Under the pieces are notes generated by a model, which worked only from the letters and a program-made list of their open reading frames with translations, had not been told where the DNA came from and did not search any database. Both the position numbers and the translations under genes were made by a program. Shown here piece by piece: positions 42,898 to 52,411 of a stretch of 64,000 bases of DNA. How positions within the stretch are numbered: position 1 is the stretch's first letter; every line of letters begins with the position of its first letter. The stretch comes from Sphingomonas sp. 67-36 (GTDB lineage Bacteria; Pseudomonadota; Alphaproteobacteria; Sphingomonadales; Sphingomonadaceae): the NCBI GenBank assembly GCA_001897375.1, contig MKSU01000010.1, positions 86,312-150,311 on the forward strand. The letters run 5' to 3'.

Positions 42898-45522
42898 TCA
42901 CGCTCCCGATCCCAACGCGAAATCCAGCGTGAACACCGCGCCACCGTCCTCGCGGTCGCTCGCGCTGATCCGCACGTTCATCACCTCCGCGAAGCTGCGC
43001 GCGATGGCGAGGCCGAGGCCGCTGCCGCCACGGCTGTCGGAGCCGGTGCCGCGCGCGAACGCCTCGAACAGCGCATCCGCGCCGCCCGGCGGCAGGCCCG
43101 GCCCTTGGTCGGCGATCGACAGCCGCACGCCGTGGGGCAACCGCTCGCCCGCGATCGTCACCTTGCCCGCGCCATGCGTCGCGGCATTGGTCAGCAGGTT
43201 GAGCAGGATATGGTGCAGCAATCGCGGATCGGCCGGCACCAGCGGCAGATCCGGCGGGACGCGGAAATCGAGGCGCGCGTCGGGCAGCAGGTCACGCAGG
43301 TCATGCACCGCGCCCGCCACCGCGTCGGTGAGGTCGACCGGCTCGATCGCCGCCGCCAGCGTGCCGCTGTCGATCCGCACCATCTCGATCAGGTTGGCGA
43401 GGAAGCGCCGCAGCCGCGCCAGCTCGCCGCGCGCGATCGCCAGCGCCGGCTCGCCCGGATGATTGACCGCGATCGCATCGAGCGCGCCGCCGACCGCCGT
43501 CAGCGGCGTGCGCAGGTCGTGCCCGATCGAGGAGAGCAGCGCGGAACGCAACCGGTCGCGCTCCTCGATCACCCGCACCTCGCGAAGCTGGTCCTCCAGT
43601 CGCAGCCGCTCATGTGCCAGCGCCGCCTGCCCCAGCAGGGTGGAGAGCAATGTCGCGCGCGTCGCGGGCACAGGTGGCCCGCCGTCGCCGCGCGCCAGCG
43701 CCACCACCGCGAGCGTGCCCAGCGTCGTGCGCAGCGGATGGAATTGCCAGTCCGCCGCGTTGAGCGTGCCGGTGTCGTATCCCGTCACCTCGCCCCGGCT
43801 CCACGCCCATTCCGCCGCCGCGCGATCGACCGGGCTGAGGTCCGGCAGGTCGGGCGGGCAGGCGGCGACGATCGCCAGCTTTCCCTCCCGCTGGACGAGC
43901 AGCAGCACCGACACGTCGAGCGTCCGCGCCAGCTCGTTGCACACCGTGTCGCTGGTCGATTGCCAGTCCGAGCAGCGCGCCAGCGCCTGGCCGAACGCCG
44001 CCACCGCCGCATTCTCCACCGCGCTCCGCGCGCCGATCGAGGCGCGGACGCGCAGCCGGTCGGCGAGGCTGGCGACGAACACCGCGATGCCGAGCAGCAC
44101 GATCACCGTCAGCACGCTTTCGGGATCGGCGATGGTGAAGGTATAGAGCGGCGGCAGGAAGAAGAAGTTATAGGCCAGCCCCGCCAGCGCCCCGGTCACG
44201 ATTCCCGGCCAGCGGCCGAACATCAGCGAGACCAGGATGACGGGGAGCAGATAGATCAGATCGATCGCCCCGGTGCCGATCAGCGGCTCCACCACCGTCG
44301 CGAGCGCGGTGGTGCCCGCCACCGCCACCGCGCCGGCGCCGATGCCGCCCCAGTCGATCCGCCGCCGCGCCCGCTCGGCGCGGGGCGCCGGCGGGGCGGT
44401 CTCGGACGGGATGACGTGGACCGCCAGCCCCTCGCTCTCGCGCAGTAATTGCTCGACCACCGAGCCGTGGCGCAGCTCGAACCACCAGCTTCGCCGCGAA
44501 CGGCCGAGCACGAGCTGGGTGGCGCGCATCCCGGCGATATGCGTCGTCAGCCCCTCGATCACCGTCTCCGCCGGCACGCTGGCGATCGTCGCGCCGAGGC
44601 TGGCGGCGAGTTGCAGCGTCTCGGCGACGCGCCGCCGCTCGTCCGGGCCGAAGCCGGCGGTGCGCGGCGTCTCGATATGCACCGCCTGCCACGGCGCGCG
44701 CAGGGCATCTGACAGGCGCTTGCCGGCGCGGACGAGGGCATCGCTGCCGGGCAATTCGCTCACCGCCACCAGCACGCGCTCGCCACCCGCAAAGGTGCCG
44801 GAGACGGCGTGGGCGTCGAGGAAATCGACCAGGCTGCGATCGACGCTCTGCGCGGCGCGGCGCAGCGCCATCTCGCGCAGGGCGGAGAGGTTCTCCTTGG
44901 AGAAGAAATGGCCGAGCGCCCGCGTCGCCTCGGCGGGGACATAGACCTTGCCCTCCTTCAGCCGTTCGATCAGCTCGTCGGGCGGCAGGTCCACCACCTC
45001 GATCTCCGCGTCCTCCAGCACATGATCGGGCACCGTCTCGCGCACGCGGACGCGGGTGAAGCTCGCCACCACGTCGTTGAGGCTCTCGACATGCTGGACG
45101 TTGAGCGTGGTGAGCACGTCGATCCCGGCGTCTAGCAATTCCTCCACGTCCTGCCAGCGCTTCGCGTGGCGGCAGCCCTCGGCATTGGTATGGGCAAGCT
45201 CGTCGACCAGCGCGAGCCGCGGCGCGCGGGCCAGCACCGCGTCGAGGTCCATCTCCTCCAGCACATGCCCGCGATGTTCGATCCGGCGGCGCGGGATCGT
45301 CGGCAGCGGCGCGGCGAGCCGCTCGGTATCCTGCCGCCCGTGCGTCTCGACCACTGCGATCGCCACGTCCACCCCGGCGGCAAGCCGTTCCGCGCCCTCG
45401 CGCAGCATCTCGAACGTCTTGCCGACGCCGGGCGCCGCGCCGAGGAAGATCTTCAGCCGCCCGCGCTTCTCCCGCGCGGCGGCGCGGAGCAGGGCTTCCG
45501 GCGATGGACGGCGATCGGTCAA
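42898..45522 (-). CDS. kdpD: Sensor histidine kinase KdpD
   Basis: 874 residues. Start is TTG 45522, supported by a strong AAGGAGGA five bases upstream. Order: KdpD N-terminal domain with Walker A GAAPGVGKTFEML (about 28-42), a universal-stress-protein-like domain (about 245-370), four membrane helices (about 395-495), a GAF-like segment, then the His-kinase domain with SSIGHDLRTPLTAVGG (His near 668) and ATPase N/G boxes (NLLTNAATHGAG, DQGPGLPPGG). Senses low potassium or turgor and phosphorylates KdpE. It is placed divergently from kdpFABC rather than downstream of kdpC as in enteric bacteria. Confidence 0.95.
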   Translation of the reverse strand: MTDRRPSPEALLRAAAREKRGRLKIFLGAAPGVGKTFEMLREGAERLAAGVDVAIAVVETHGRQDTERLAAPLPTIPRRRIEHRGHVLEEMDLDAVLARAPRLALVDELAHTNAEGCRHAKRWQDVEELLDAGIDVLTTLNVQHVESLNDVVASFTRVRVRETVPDHVLEDAEIEVVDLPPDELIERLKEGKVYVPAEATRALGHFFSKENLSALREMALRRAAQSVDRSLVDFLDAHAVSGTFAGGERVLVAVSELPGSDALVRAGKRLSDALRAPWQAVHIETPRTAGFGPDERRRVAETLQLAASLGATIASVPAETVIEGLTTHIAGMRATQLVLGRSRRSWWFELRHGSVVEQLLRESEGLAVHVIPSETAPPAPRAERARRRIDWGGIGAGAVAVAGTTALATVVEPLIGTGAIDLIYLLPVILVSLMFGRWPGIVTGALAGLAYNFFFLPPLYTFTIADPESVLTVIVLLGIAVFVASLADRLRVRASIGARSAVENAAVAAFGQALARCSDWQSTSDTVCNELARTLDVSVLLLVQREGKLAIVAACPPDLPDLSPVDRAAAEWAWSRGEVTGYDTGTLNAADWQFHPLRTTLGTLAVVALARGDGGPPVPATRATLLSTLLGQAALAHERLRLEDQLREVRVIEERDRLRSALLSSIGHDLRTPLTAVGGALDAIAVNHPGEPALAIARGELARLRRFLANLIEMVRIDSGTLAAAIEPVDLTDAVAGAVHDLRDLLPDARLDFRVPPDLPLVPADPRLLHHILLNLLTNAATHGAGKVTIAGERLPHGVRLSIADQGPGLPPGGADALFEAFARGTGSDSRGGSGLGLAIARSFAEVMNVRISASDREDGGAVFTLDFALGSGA

Positions 45523-45583
45523 CGCTTCCTCCTTGCCGGGGCGTTCGACATAACGCGGACCGGCGCAAGCGTCAGCCCGCGAT

Positions 45584-45635
45584 CTTTACGCGATCCTTAT
45601 GCGAAACGCCCATATTCGCCCGCGAAACCTTATGC
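45584..45635. promoter_or_regulatory. Candidate KdpE-binding direct repeats
   Basis: CTTTACGC (45584), CCTTATGC (45595) and CCTTATGC (45628) are direct repeats between kdpD and kdpF. The first two are 11 bp apart, the spacing typical of tandem OmpR-family half-sites, and they are T-rich like the E. coli KdpE site. Confidence 0.45.
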
Positions 45636-45689
45636 CCCGGCCTCCTAATTGAGCCGCCAAGCCGCATCCCGCGGCCGCGAGGCATATCC

Positions 45690-45773
45690 ATGTCCGACCT
45701 GATCTGGCTCGCCCTGCTCGGCGGCCTGTTCGCGCTGACGCTGGCGTTCGTGCGCCTGTGCGACGGGGCCTGA
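45690..45773 (+). CDS. 27-residue membrane peptide preceding kdpF
   Basis: A tiny frame, MSDLIWLALLGGLFALTLAF plus VRLCDGA, forming one transmembrane helix ending in a Cys-Asp. Similar short hydrophobic peptides ending VxxCDxx lie directly before kdpF or kdpA in other alphaproteobacteria, from memory. It is 4 bases upstream of kdpF. It may be a further small subunit or stabiliser of the Kdp complex. Confidence 0.6.
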   Translation: MSDLIWLALLGGLFALTLAFVRLCDGA

Positions 45774-45777
45774 CGCC

Positions 45778-45867
45778 ATGACGCTGCACCTCTGGCTCGC
45801 CGGGCTGACGGCGCTCGCCCTGCTCGGCTATCTCGTCGCCGTGCTCGTGCGGCCGGAGCGGTTCTGA
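45778..45867 (+). CDS. kdpF: KdpF, small stabilising subunit
   Basis: 29 residues: one transmembrane helix ([20 protein letters not shown]) ending in PERF, the signature end of KdpF. It sits one base before kdpA. KdpF helps stabilise the KdpABC complex in the membrane. Too short to be found by usual gene callers. Confidence 0.88.
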   Translation: MTLHLWLAGLTALALLGYLVAVLVRPERF

Positions 45868-45868
45868 C

Positions 45869-47572
45869 ATGACCGTGCAGGGCTGGGCGCTGATCGCCCT
45901 TTTCGTCATCATCCTCGGCCTCGCCGCCAGGCCGGTCGGGCTGTGGCTGTTCGCGCTCTATGAGGGACGCCGCACGCCGCTCCACATCGTGCTCGGCCCG
46001 GTGGAGCGCGGCTTCTACCGCCTCGCCGGCGTCGATCCGGCCAAGGAGCAGGGCTGGCGCACCTACGCGCTGCACATGCTGCTGTTCCAGCTCGCCACGG
46101 CGCTGCTCACCTATCTGCTGCTCCGCGCGCAAGGCGCGTTGCCGCTCAACCAGCGCGGGCTGCCCGGCGTCGGCGCGGACGGGGCGATGAACGTCGCCAT
46201 CTCGTTCGTCACCAACACCAACTGGCAATGGTATACCGGCGAGGCGACGCTTTCGAACCTCAGCCAGATGCTCGCGCTGACGATCCACAATTTCCTCTCC
46301 GCCGCGACTGGCATCGCGGTCGCCTTCGCGCTGTTCCGTGGCTTCGCCCGGCGGGAGTGCGCGACGGTCGGCAATTTCTGGGCCGACATGACGCGGGTGA
46401 CGCTCTACCTGCTGCTGCCGATCTGCATCGCTTATGCGCTTTATCTGGTGTGGGCCGGCGTGCCGCAGACCTTCGCCGCTGCGATCGACGCGCATACGCT
46501 GGAGGGCGCCAAGCAGGTGATCGCGCTTGGCCCGGTCGCCAGCCAGGAGGCGATCAAGATGCTTGGCACCAATGGTGGCGGCTTCTTCAACGCCAATTCC
46601 GCGCATCCGTTCGAGAATCCGACGGCAATGACCAACCTCGTCCAGATGCTGTCGATCTTCCTGATCGGCATCGGCCTCACCTACACCTTCGGCAAGGCGG
46701 TGGGGGACACGCGGCAGGGCTGGGCGATCCTCGTCGCGATGACGATCCTGTTCCTCGCCGGCGTCGTGGTCGCCTATTGCATGGAGGCGCATTCCACGCC
46801 GCTGATGCACCGGCTGGGCCTCGACGGCGGCAACATGGAGGGCAAGGAGGTGCGCTTCGGCGTGGTCGGCTCCGCGCTGTTCGCGGTGGTGACGACGGCG
46901 GCCTCGTGCGGCGCGGTCAATGCGATGCACGACAGCTTCACCGCGCTCGGCGGGCTGATCCCGCTGTTCAACATGGAGCTGGGCGAGGTGGTGGTCGGCG
47001 GGGTCGGCGCGGGCATCTACGGCTTCCTGCTGTTCGCCATCCTCGCGGTGTTCGTCGCCGGGCTGATGGTCGGCCGCACGCCGGAATATGTCGGCAAGAA
47101 GATCGAGGCGCGCGAGGTGAAGCTGGCGGTGCTGGCGATCGCGGTGCTGCCGCTGATGATCCTCGGCGGCAGCGCGATCGCCGCCGTCACGCAAGCAGGG
47201 CTGGCCGGTCCGCTCAACAAGGGGCCGCACGGCTTCTCGGAGATCCTCTACGCCTTTTCCTCCGCCACCGCGAACAACGGCTCGGCCTTCGCGGGGCTGA
47301 GCGCGGGGACGCCGTTCTACAACGCGCTGCTCGGCGTCGCGATGTGGGTCGGGCGCTTCTTCATCATCGTGCCGGTGCTGGCGATCGCCGGCAGCCTCGC
47401 CGCGAAGAGGCGCACGCCGGCAGGTGCGGGTTCATTCCCCACCACCGGCGCCCTGTGGGTGGGGCTGCTCGTCGGGATCATCCTGATCGTCGGCGGCCTC
47501 ACCTTCCTGCCGGGCCTCGCGCTCGGGCCGGTCGCCGATCACCTCACGGCCGCCGCCGGCCAGCTTTTCTGA
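45869..47572 (+). CDS. kdpA: Potassium-transporting ATPase potassium-binding subunit KdpA
   Basis: 567-residue membrane subunit holding the K+ selectivity filter. Filter loops are visible: [57 protein letters not shown] and [12 protein letters not shown], the four pore-loop repeats. Length and motifs match the family. First large gene of kdpFABC, expressed when potassium is low. Confidence 0.97.
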   Translation: MTVQGWALIALFVIILGLAARPVGLWLFALYEGRRTPLHIVLGPVERGFYRLAGVDPAKEQGWRTYALHMLLFQLATALLTYLLLRAQGALPLNQRGLPGVGADGAMNVAISFVTNTNWQWYTGEATLSNLSQMLALTIHNFLSAATGIAVAFALFRGFARRECATVGNFWADMTRVTLYLLLPICIAYALYLVWAGVPQTFAAAIDAHTLEGAKQVIALGPVASQEAIKMLGTNGGGFFNANSAHPFENPTAMTNLVQMLSIFLIGIGLTYTFGKAVGDTRQGWAILVAMTILFLAGVVVAYCMEAHSTPLMHRLGLDGGNMEGKEVRFGVVGSALFAVVTTAASCGAVNAMHDSFTALGGLIPLFNMELGEVVVGGVGAGIYGFLLFAILAVFVAGLMVGRTPEYVGKKIEAREVKLAVLAIAVLPLMILGGSAIAAVTQAGLAGPLNKGPHGFSEILYAFSSATANNGSAFAGLSAGTPFYNALLGVAMWVGRFFIIVPVLAIAGSLAAKRRTPAGAGSFPTTGALWVGLLVGIILIVGGLTFLPGLALGPVADHLTAAAGQLF

Positions 47573-47584
47573 AGGGCACCTGTC

Positions 47585-49612
47585 ATGGACACCGCAACCT
47601 CCATGTTCTCCCCGGCGCTCGTCGTGCCCGCGATCGGCGACGCCTTCCGCAAGCTCGATCCGCGCGCGCTGGTCAGGAACCCGGTGCTGTTCGTCACCGC
47701 CTGCGTCGCGCTGCTGCTCACCCTGTTCCTCGCGATCGGCGGCGAGCAGGTGTCGGCCGGCTTCCTCGCGCAGCTTATCGCGTGGCTGTGGCTGACCGTG
47801 CTGTTCGGCACCTTCGCCGAGGCGCTGGCGGAGGGGCGCGGACGCGCGCAGGCCGCCTCGCTGCGCGCCACCAAGTCGGAGCTGCGCGCGAAGCTGCTTT
47901 CCGGCGTCGGCGAGACATGGGAGATGGTCGCCGCCGCGCAGCTCGAAAAGGGCGAGCTGGTGCTGGTCGAGACCGGCGACCTGATCCCCGCCGACGGCGA
48001 GGTGGTGGAGGGCGTCGCCAGCGTCAACGAGGCGGCGATCACCGGCGAGAGCGCCCCCGTCATCCGCGAGGCGGGCGGCGACCGCTCCGCCGTCACCGCC
48101 GGCACGCGCGTCATCTCGGACCGGATCAAGGTGCGCGTCACCGCCGAGCCGGGGCACGGCTTTCTCGATCGCATGATCGCGCTGGTCGAGGGCGCGGAGC
48201 GGCAGAAGACACCGAACGAGGTGGCGCTGACCATCCTGCTCGTCGGCCTGACGATCATCTTCCTGATCGCGGTCGGCACCATCCCGAGCTTCGCGCATTA
48301 TGCTGGCGGCGCGGTGCCGGTGGCGATCCTCGCGGCGCTGCTCATCACGCTGATCCCCACGACGATCGCCGCGCTGCTTTCCGCGATCGGCATCGCGGGG
48401 ATGGATCGGCTGGTGCGGTTCAACGTGCTCGCCAAGTCCGGCCGCGCGGTGGAGGCGGCGGGCGATTGCGACGTGCTGCTGCTCGACAAGACCGGCACGA
48501 TCACGATCGGCGACCGGCAGGCGAGCGCCTTCGTGCCGCTGACCGGCATCGAGGAGCGCGCGCTCGCGGAAGCCGCGCTGCTCGCCAGCCTCGCCGACGA
48601 GACGCCGGAGGGCCGCTCGATCGTCGCCCTCGCGCGCGAGAAGCATGGCCTGTCGCAGACGCTGCCCGCCGATGCGGAGGCGATCCCCTTCACCGCGCAG
48701 ACGCGGCTTTCCGGCCTGAGCTTCGGCGGCGGCCTGATCCACAAGGGCGCGGTCGATTCGGTGCTGCGCGCGCATCCCGATCTCGACGCCACCGTCGCGG
48801 CGATCGAGCTTCGCCGCGCCACCGACGAGATCGCCCGCGCCGGGCAGACCCCGCTCGCGGTGGTGCGCGACGGACGGCTGCTGGGCGCGGTCGCGCTCAA
48901 GGACGTGGTGAAGGCCGGCGTGCGCGAGCGTTTCGCGGAGCTGCGCCGCATGGGCATCCGCACGGTGATGATCACCGGCGACAACCCGCTCACCGCCGCC
49001 GCCATCGCTGCCGAGGCCGGAGTGGACGATTTCCTCGCGGAGGCGACACCGGAAGACAAGCTCGCGCTGATCCGCCGCGAGCAGCAGGGCGGCAAGCTCG
49101 TCGCGATGTGCGGCGACGGCACCAACGACGCGCCCGCGCTCGCCCAGGCCGATGTCGGCGTAGCGATGAACACCGGCACGCAGGCCGCGCGCGAGGCGGG
49201 CAACATGGTTGATCTCGACAGCGACCCCACGAAGCTGATCGAGATCGTCGGGCTGGGCAAGCAATTGCTGATGACGCGCGGCGCGCTCACCACCTTCTCG
49301 GTCGCCAACGACGTCGCGAAATATTTCGCGATCATCCCGGCGATGTTCGTGGTGCTCTATCCCGGCCTCGCCGCGCTCAACGTGATGCACCTTTCCAGCC
49401 CGCGGAGCGCGATCCTGTCGGCGATCATCTTCAACGCCCTCATCATCCCGGCGCTGGTGCCGTTGGCGCTGCGCGGCGTGACGTACCGGCCGATGGGCGC
49501 GGGGCCGCTGCTCGCGCGCAACCTCGCCATCTACGGCATCGGCGGGCTGGTCGCGCCGTTCGCCGGCATCAAGCTGATCGACCTCGCGGTCAGCGCGCTC
49601 CATCTCGCCTGA
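47585..49612 (+). CDS. kdpB: Potassium-transporting ATPase ATP-binding subunit KdpB
   Basis: 675-residue P-type ATPase. Actuator motif [11 protein letters not shown], phosphorylation site [12 protein letters not shown] with Asp301, and hinge motif [18 protein letters not shown] are intact, as is the nucleotide-binding region. Couples ATP hydrolysis to K+ uptake through KdpA. 12 bases after kdpA and 12 before kdpC. Confidence 0.97.
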   Translation: MDTATSMFSPALVVPAIGDAFRKLDPRALVRNPVLFVTACVALLLTLFLAIGGEQVSAGFLAQLIAWLWLTVLFGTFAEALAEGRGRAQAASLRATKSELRAKLLSGVGETWEMVAAAQLEKGELVLVETGDLIPADGEVVEGVASVNEAAITGESAPVIREAGGDRSAVTAGTRVISDRIKVRVTAEPGHGFLDRMIALVEGAERQKTPNEVALTILLVGLTIIFLIAVGTIPSFAHYAGGAVPVAILAALLITLIPTTIAALLSAIGIAGMDRLVRFNVLAKSGRAVEAAGDCDVLLLDKTGTITIGDRQASAFVPLTGIEERALAEAALLASLADETPEGRSIVALAREKHGLSQTLPADAEAIPFTAQTRLSGLSFGGGLIHKGAVDSVLRAHPDLDATVAAIELRRATDEIARAGQTPLAVVRDGRLLGAVALKDVVKAGVRERFAELRRMGIRTVMITGDNPLTAAAIAAEAGVDDFLAEATPEDKLALIRREQQGGKLVAMCGDGTNDAPALAQADVGVAMNTGTQAAREAGNMVDLDSDPTKLIEIVGLGKQLLMTRGALTTFSVANDVAKYFAIIPAMFVVLYPGLAALNVMHLSSPRSAILSAIIFNALIIPALVPLALRGVTYRPMGAGPLLARNLAIYGIGGLVAPFAGIKLIDLAVSALHLA

Positions 49613-49624
49613 AGGGTTCGTCTC

Positions 49625-50212
49625 ATGCTCAACGATATCAGGTCCGGCCTTCGCCCGACGCTCGTCTTCACCCTGCTGTTCGCCGCCTTGCTCGGCCTCG
49701 CCTATCCGGCGCTGATCGCCGGGATCGGCCAGATCGTCTTCCCGTGGCAGGCGAACGGCAGCATCGTCCGGGATGCGCGCGGGCAGGCGATCGGCTCGGC
49801 GATCATCGGCCAGCAATTCGCCAGCCCGCGCTATTTCCACGGCCGCCCCTCCGCCGCCGGCAAGGGCTATGACCCGCTTGCCTCCTCCGGCTCGAACTAC
49901 GGCCCCGCCGCGAAACCACTCGCGGACCGGCTCAAGGGCGATCTTTCCGCAACCACCGCATCGCCAGACGCATTGGCTCCTCCTGCCGATCTGGTGACTG
50001 CCTCCGCCTCGGGGCTCGATCCCGATATCAGCCCCGAGGCGGCCTTGTATCAGGCACCGCGCGTCGCGGCCGCGCGGCATGTCGATCCGGCGACGGTTCG
50101 CGCTTTGGTCGATCGGCATATCGAGCGCCCGCTGCTCGGCTTCATCGGTGAGCCGCGCGTCAACGTGCTGGCGCTGAACCCCGCGCTCGACGCCGCCGCG
50201 CCGCGCCCGTAA
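49625..50212 (+). CDS. kdpC: Potassium-transporting ATPase subunit KdpC
   Basis: 195 residues. One N-terminal membrane helix (LVFTLLFAALLGLAYPALIA) and a periplasmic domain with GSAIIGQQFASPRYFHGRPS, ASSGSNYGP and VARHVDP-like VAAARHVDPATVRALVDRH. Stabilises the KdpAB interaction. Typical length. Confidence 0.95.
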   Translation: MLNDIRSGLRPTLVFTLLFAALLGLAYPALIAGIGQIVFPWQANGSIVRDARGQAIGSAIIGQQFASPRYFHGRPSAAGKGYDPLASSGSNYGPAAKPLADRLKGDLSATTASPDALAPPADLVTASASGLDPDISPEAALYQAPRVAAARHVDPATVRALVDRHIERPLLGFIGEPRVNVLALNPALDAAAPRP

Positions 50213-50216
50213 CAGG

Positions 50217-50945
50217 ATGCGGATGACGAATGCCGCCCGCGTCCTGCTGGTCGAGGATGATGCCGCGATCCGCCGCCTGCTCCATGCGGCGCTGACGCGC
50301 GCGGGCTATCGCGCCAGCCAGGCCGCGACGGCGCGCGAGGCGATGAGCGTCGTCGATATCGAGCGGCCCGATGCGGTGCTGCTCGATCTCGGCCTGCCGG
50401 ATCGCGACGGGCTGGAGTTGGTCCAGCTCATCAAAGCGCGGGGCGATGCGGTGCTGCTGGTCGTCTCCGCCCGCAACGAGACGGAGGACAAGGTCGCCGC
50501 GCTCGATCTGGGCGCGGACGATTATCTCACCAAGCCGTTCGACACCGAGGAGCTGCTCGCTCGCATCCGCACTGCGCTGCGCCACCGCCGCGCCGGCGCG
50601 GCGATCGACGAGGTGCTGGAGGCGGGGCCGGTCACGATCGACCTCGCGCATCGCCGCGTCGCCCGCGGTGGCGCGGATATCCACCTGACGCCGAAGGAAT
50701 ATGGCGTGCTGGCGGAGCTGGCGCGGCATCCCGACCGGGTGATCGGCCACGCGCAATTGCTGCGCAGCGTATGGGGACCGGCGCAGGAGGATCACGTCGA
50801 ATATCTCCGCATCGTGATCCGCGCGCTGAGGCACAAGCTGGAGGCCGATCCCGCGCAGCCGCGCCTGATCGTCAACGAACTGGGGATCGGATATCGATTG
50901 GTCACAACCGGTTCGATGGCGAGACGCGACCAACCCGGTCGATAG
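50217..50945 (+). CDS. kdpE: Response regulator KdpE
   Basis: 242 residues; ATG 50217, with a second ATG at 50223. Receiver domain with LVEDD acid pocket, phospho-acceptor Asp57 in VLLDLGLPD and LTKPF switch Lys; OmpR-type winged helix (about 135-230) containing LTPKEYGVLAELARHPDRV and IVIRALRHKLEADP. Partner of KdpD, here separated from it by the kdpFABC genes. It has a short extra C-terminal tail (SMARRDQPGR). Confidence 0.93.
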   Translation: MRMTNAARVLLVEDDAAIRRLLHAALTRAGYRASQAATAREAMSVVDIERPDAVLLDLGLPDRDGLELVQLIKARGDAVLLVVSARNETEDKVAALDLGADDYLTKPFDTEELLARIRTALRHRRAGAAIDEVLEAGPVTIDLAHRRVARGGADIHLTPKEYGVLAELARHPDRVIGHAQLLRSVWGPAQEDHVEYLRIVIRALRHKLEADPAQPRLIVNELGIGYRLVTTGSMARRDQPGR

Positions 50946-51100
50946 GGGATCGATCGTCCCAGGCGCGCCGGGCGGCCATGGCGGTTCTTACGTAGGGGTT
51001 ATCTCGGCGGGATTGTGCGACGACGCAAAACAAGCCGCCGCGCGATCCGATATTCCCGTTGCCGCCGCGATCGCGCGGACAACAGGAAAGGAACCTAGAA

Positions 51101-51955
51101 ATGGGCAAATCGAAGCTCGTCGTTGGCGCCGCCGCGGCTGTCGCGCTCGGAGCGGCCATTCCCGCGCTCGCGCAAACCAGTTCAGGCGGCTCGACCTCCA
51201 GCGCCGGCGGCTCGAACGTGACGGGGGCATCGGGCAATCATAGCGACACGTCGGTCAGCACCAGCAATTCGACCGACACCAACAGCACGACGCTGACCTT
51301 CTCCCCGAGCAAGACCAGCAACAACACCAAGAACCTGACGTGGAGCAGCAGCAGCAGCGACAGTTCGCAGCACACGAAAAATGTGACTGCGGACAGCAAC
51401 AACAGCGACAGCTCCCAGAACACCAAGAATATCGGCAGCTACAACACCAAGAATGTGACGGCCGACAGCAACAACACCGATAATTCGCAGCGCACCAAGA
51501 ATGTCGCTCTTGGCAGCTACAACACGAAGAACGTGACGGCTGACAGCAACAATACCGACAATTCTCAGCGCACTAAAACGGTGGCTGTCGGCAGCTACAA
51601 CACCGACAATTCGCAACGCACCAAGACGCTGACGCTGGACAGCAACAATTCGGATAGCTCCCAGCACAACAAGGCGATCGCGATCGGCAGCTACAACACC
51701 GATAATTCCCAGCGGAACGGCAACATCCATCTCGTCGCCGATCAATCGCTCGATGCATCGGTGAGCAGCCACGGCAAGCTGAACTTCAGCGGCCGCAGCG
51801 CGACCTATAACAGCGGCGCGAATTCCATCGGTGGCAGCGCGTTCGCGGCCTATTCCGGTATCCTGAACCAGGGCTGGAACACCGGCAACAACAGCGCGTC
51901 CCAGGCTGCGACCAACATCGCGGCGCAAGGCACCACCAGCTTCGCGACGCATTGA
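51101..51955 (+). CDS. Repeat-rich exported protein, putative amyloid-like fibre subunit
   Basis: 284 residues from ATG 51101 with AAAGGA upstream. Signal peptide about 1-25 (ending PALAQ). Then a Ser/Gly/Thr-rich stretch; residues about 83-205 form 16-residue repeats of form S-[NY]-N-[ST]-D-[NS]-S-Q-x-x-K-x-[VI]-x-x-[GD]; the C-terminal part is Asn/Gln/Ser/Gly-rich (NQGWNTGNNSASQAATNIAA). Composition (Asn, Ser, Thr, Asp, Lys; no Cys) suits a beta-solenoid or functional amyloid. Neighbouring C39 peptidase and coiled-coil barrel match the gene content of Pseudomonas Fap, where the fibre is FapC. No sequence match to FapC is claimed. A strong terminator follows. Confidence 0.65.
   Translation: MGKSKLVVGAAAAVALGAAIPALAQTSSGGSTSSAGGSNVTGASGNHSDTSVSTSNSTDTNSTTLTFSPSKTSNNTKNLTWSSSSSDSSQHTKNVTADSNNSDSSQNTKNIGSYNTKNVTADSNNTDNSQRTKNVALGSYNTKNVTADSNNTDNSQRTKTVAVGSYNTDNSQRTKTLTLDSNNSDSSQHNKAIAIGSYNTDNSQRNGNIHLVADQSLDASVSSHGKLNFSGRSATYNSGANSIGGSAFAAYSGILNQGWNTGNNSASQAATNIAAQGTTSFATH
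51347..51716 (+). repeat. Sixteen-codon tandem repeats in fibre-like gene
   Basis: About seven complete 16-residue units plus two shortened 10-residue units (SYNTKNVTAD) that lack the D-x-S-Q-x-x segment. Units alternate SNN and SYN starts; several are near-identical at DNA level, indicating recent duplication. Confidence 0.8.
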
Positions 51956-51965
51956 TGCCCCGCCT

Positions 51966-51997
51966 GCCGGGCGGGTTTTCCCGCCCGGCGGTTTTTT
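51966..51997 (+). terminator. Rho-independent terminator after fibre-like gene
   Basis: Stem GCCGGGCGGG / CCCGCCCGGC (10 bp, perfect), TTTT loop, then GG and a run of six T. It lies between the repeat protein and the next co-directional gene, so it should make the fibre transcript dominant with limited read-through. Confidence 0.85.
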
Positions 51998-52028
51998 CGT
52001 TGCAAGCGCGGATGCAAGGAGACTCGTG

Positions 52029-52409
52029 ATGTCGATCTCTTCCCTCCGGCGCCGTATCGCGACCGGCTCCGCCGCCGCCCTCGCGTCGCTTGTCGCCAAT
52101 ACGGCTTTCGCCCAGACGGGCGCGCCGCCGCCGGCTCCTCCGGTCGAGACCGCGCGGCCGCCGGTCGTCGCGCTCGATGATGCGCAGCTGGGGCAGGAGC
52201 GTGGCGGGCAGGCGATCGTCGTCGGCAACCAGACGCTCAACAGCAGCCTCACCGGCAACACGATCGCCGGCAACTATACCGCCGGGGCGATCACCCTTTC
52301 GGACAATGCCTTCGCCAATTTCAACGGCATGGGCAATGTCGTGATCAATTCCGGCGCTCAGGCCAATCTGCAAAGCGCGATGAACCTCACCGTCAATCTG
52401 GGGAACTGA
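52029..52409 (+). CDS. Exported 126-residue protein with double-glycine leader motif
   Basis: ATG 52029 (a GTG three bases earlier is also in frame). Sec signal about 1-28 (ending NTAFA). After a Pro-rich stretch, ALDDAQLGQERGG places Leu49 at -12, Leu54 at -7 and Gly59-Gly60 at -2/-1, the canonical C39-peptidase leader pattern. The remainder (about 66 residues) is Asn/Gly/Ala-rich: VVGNQTLNSSLTGNTIAGN, FNGMGNVVINSGAQANLQ. It may be a nucleator or minor fibre component processed by the adjacent C39 peptidase. In Fap terms it occupies the place of FapB or FapA. Confidence 0.65.
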   Translation: MSISSLRRRIATGSAAALASLVANTAFAQTGAPPPAPPVETARPPVVALDDAQLGQERGGQAIVVGNQTLNSSLTGNTIAGNYTAGAITLSDNAFANFNGMGNVVINSGAQANLQSAMNLTVNLGN

Positions 52410-52411
52410 TC

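Noticed and set aside
47432-50119. 895-codon minus-strand frame opposite kdpB and kdpC
   Set aside because: Antisense shadow spanning two real genes.
51347-51716. CRISPR-like array
   Set aside because: The repeats are coding, in frame, with no unique spacers between them.
51101-51955. Curli (CsgA) fibre subunit
   Set aside because: The repeats lack the curlin S-x5-Q-x4-N-x5-Q pattern, and no csgG, csgE or csgF gene is present; neighbours match Fap-type export instead.
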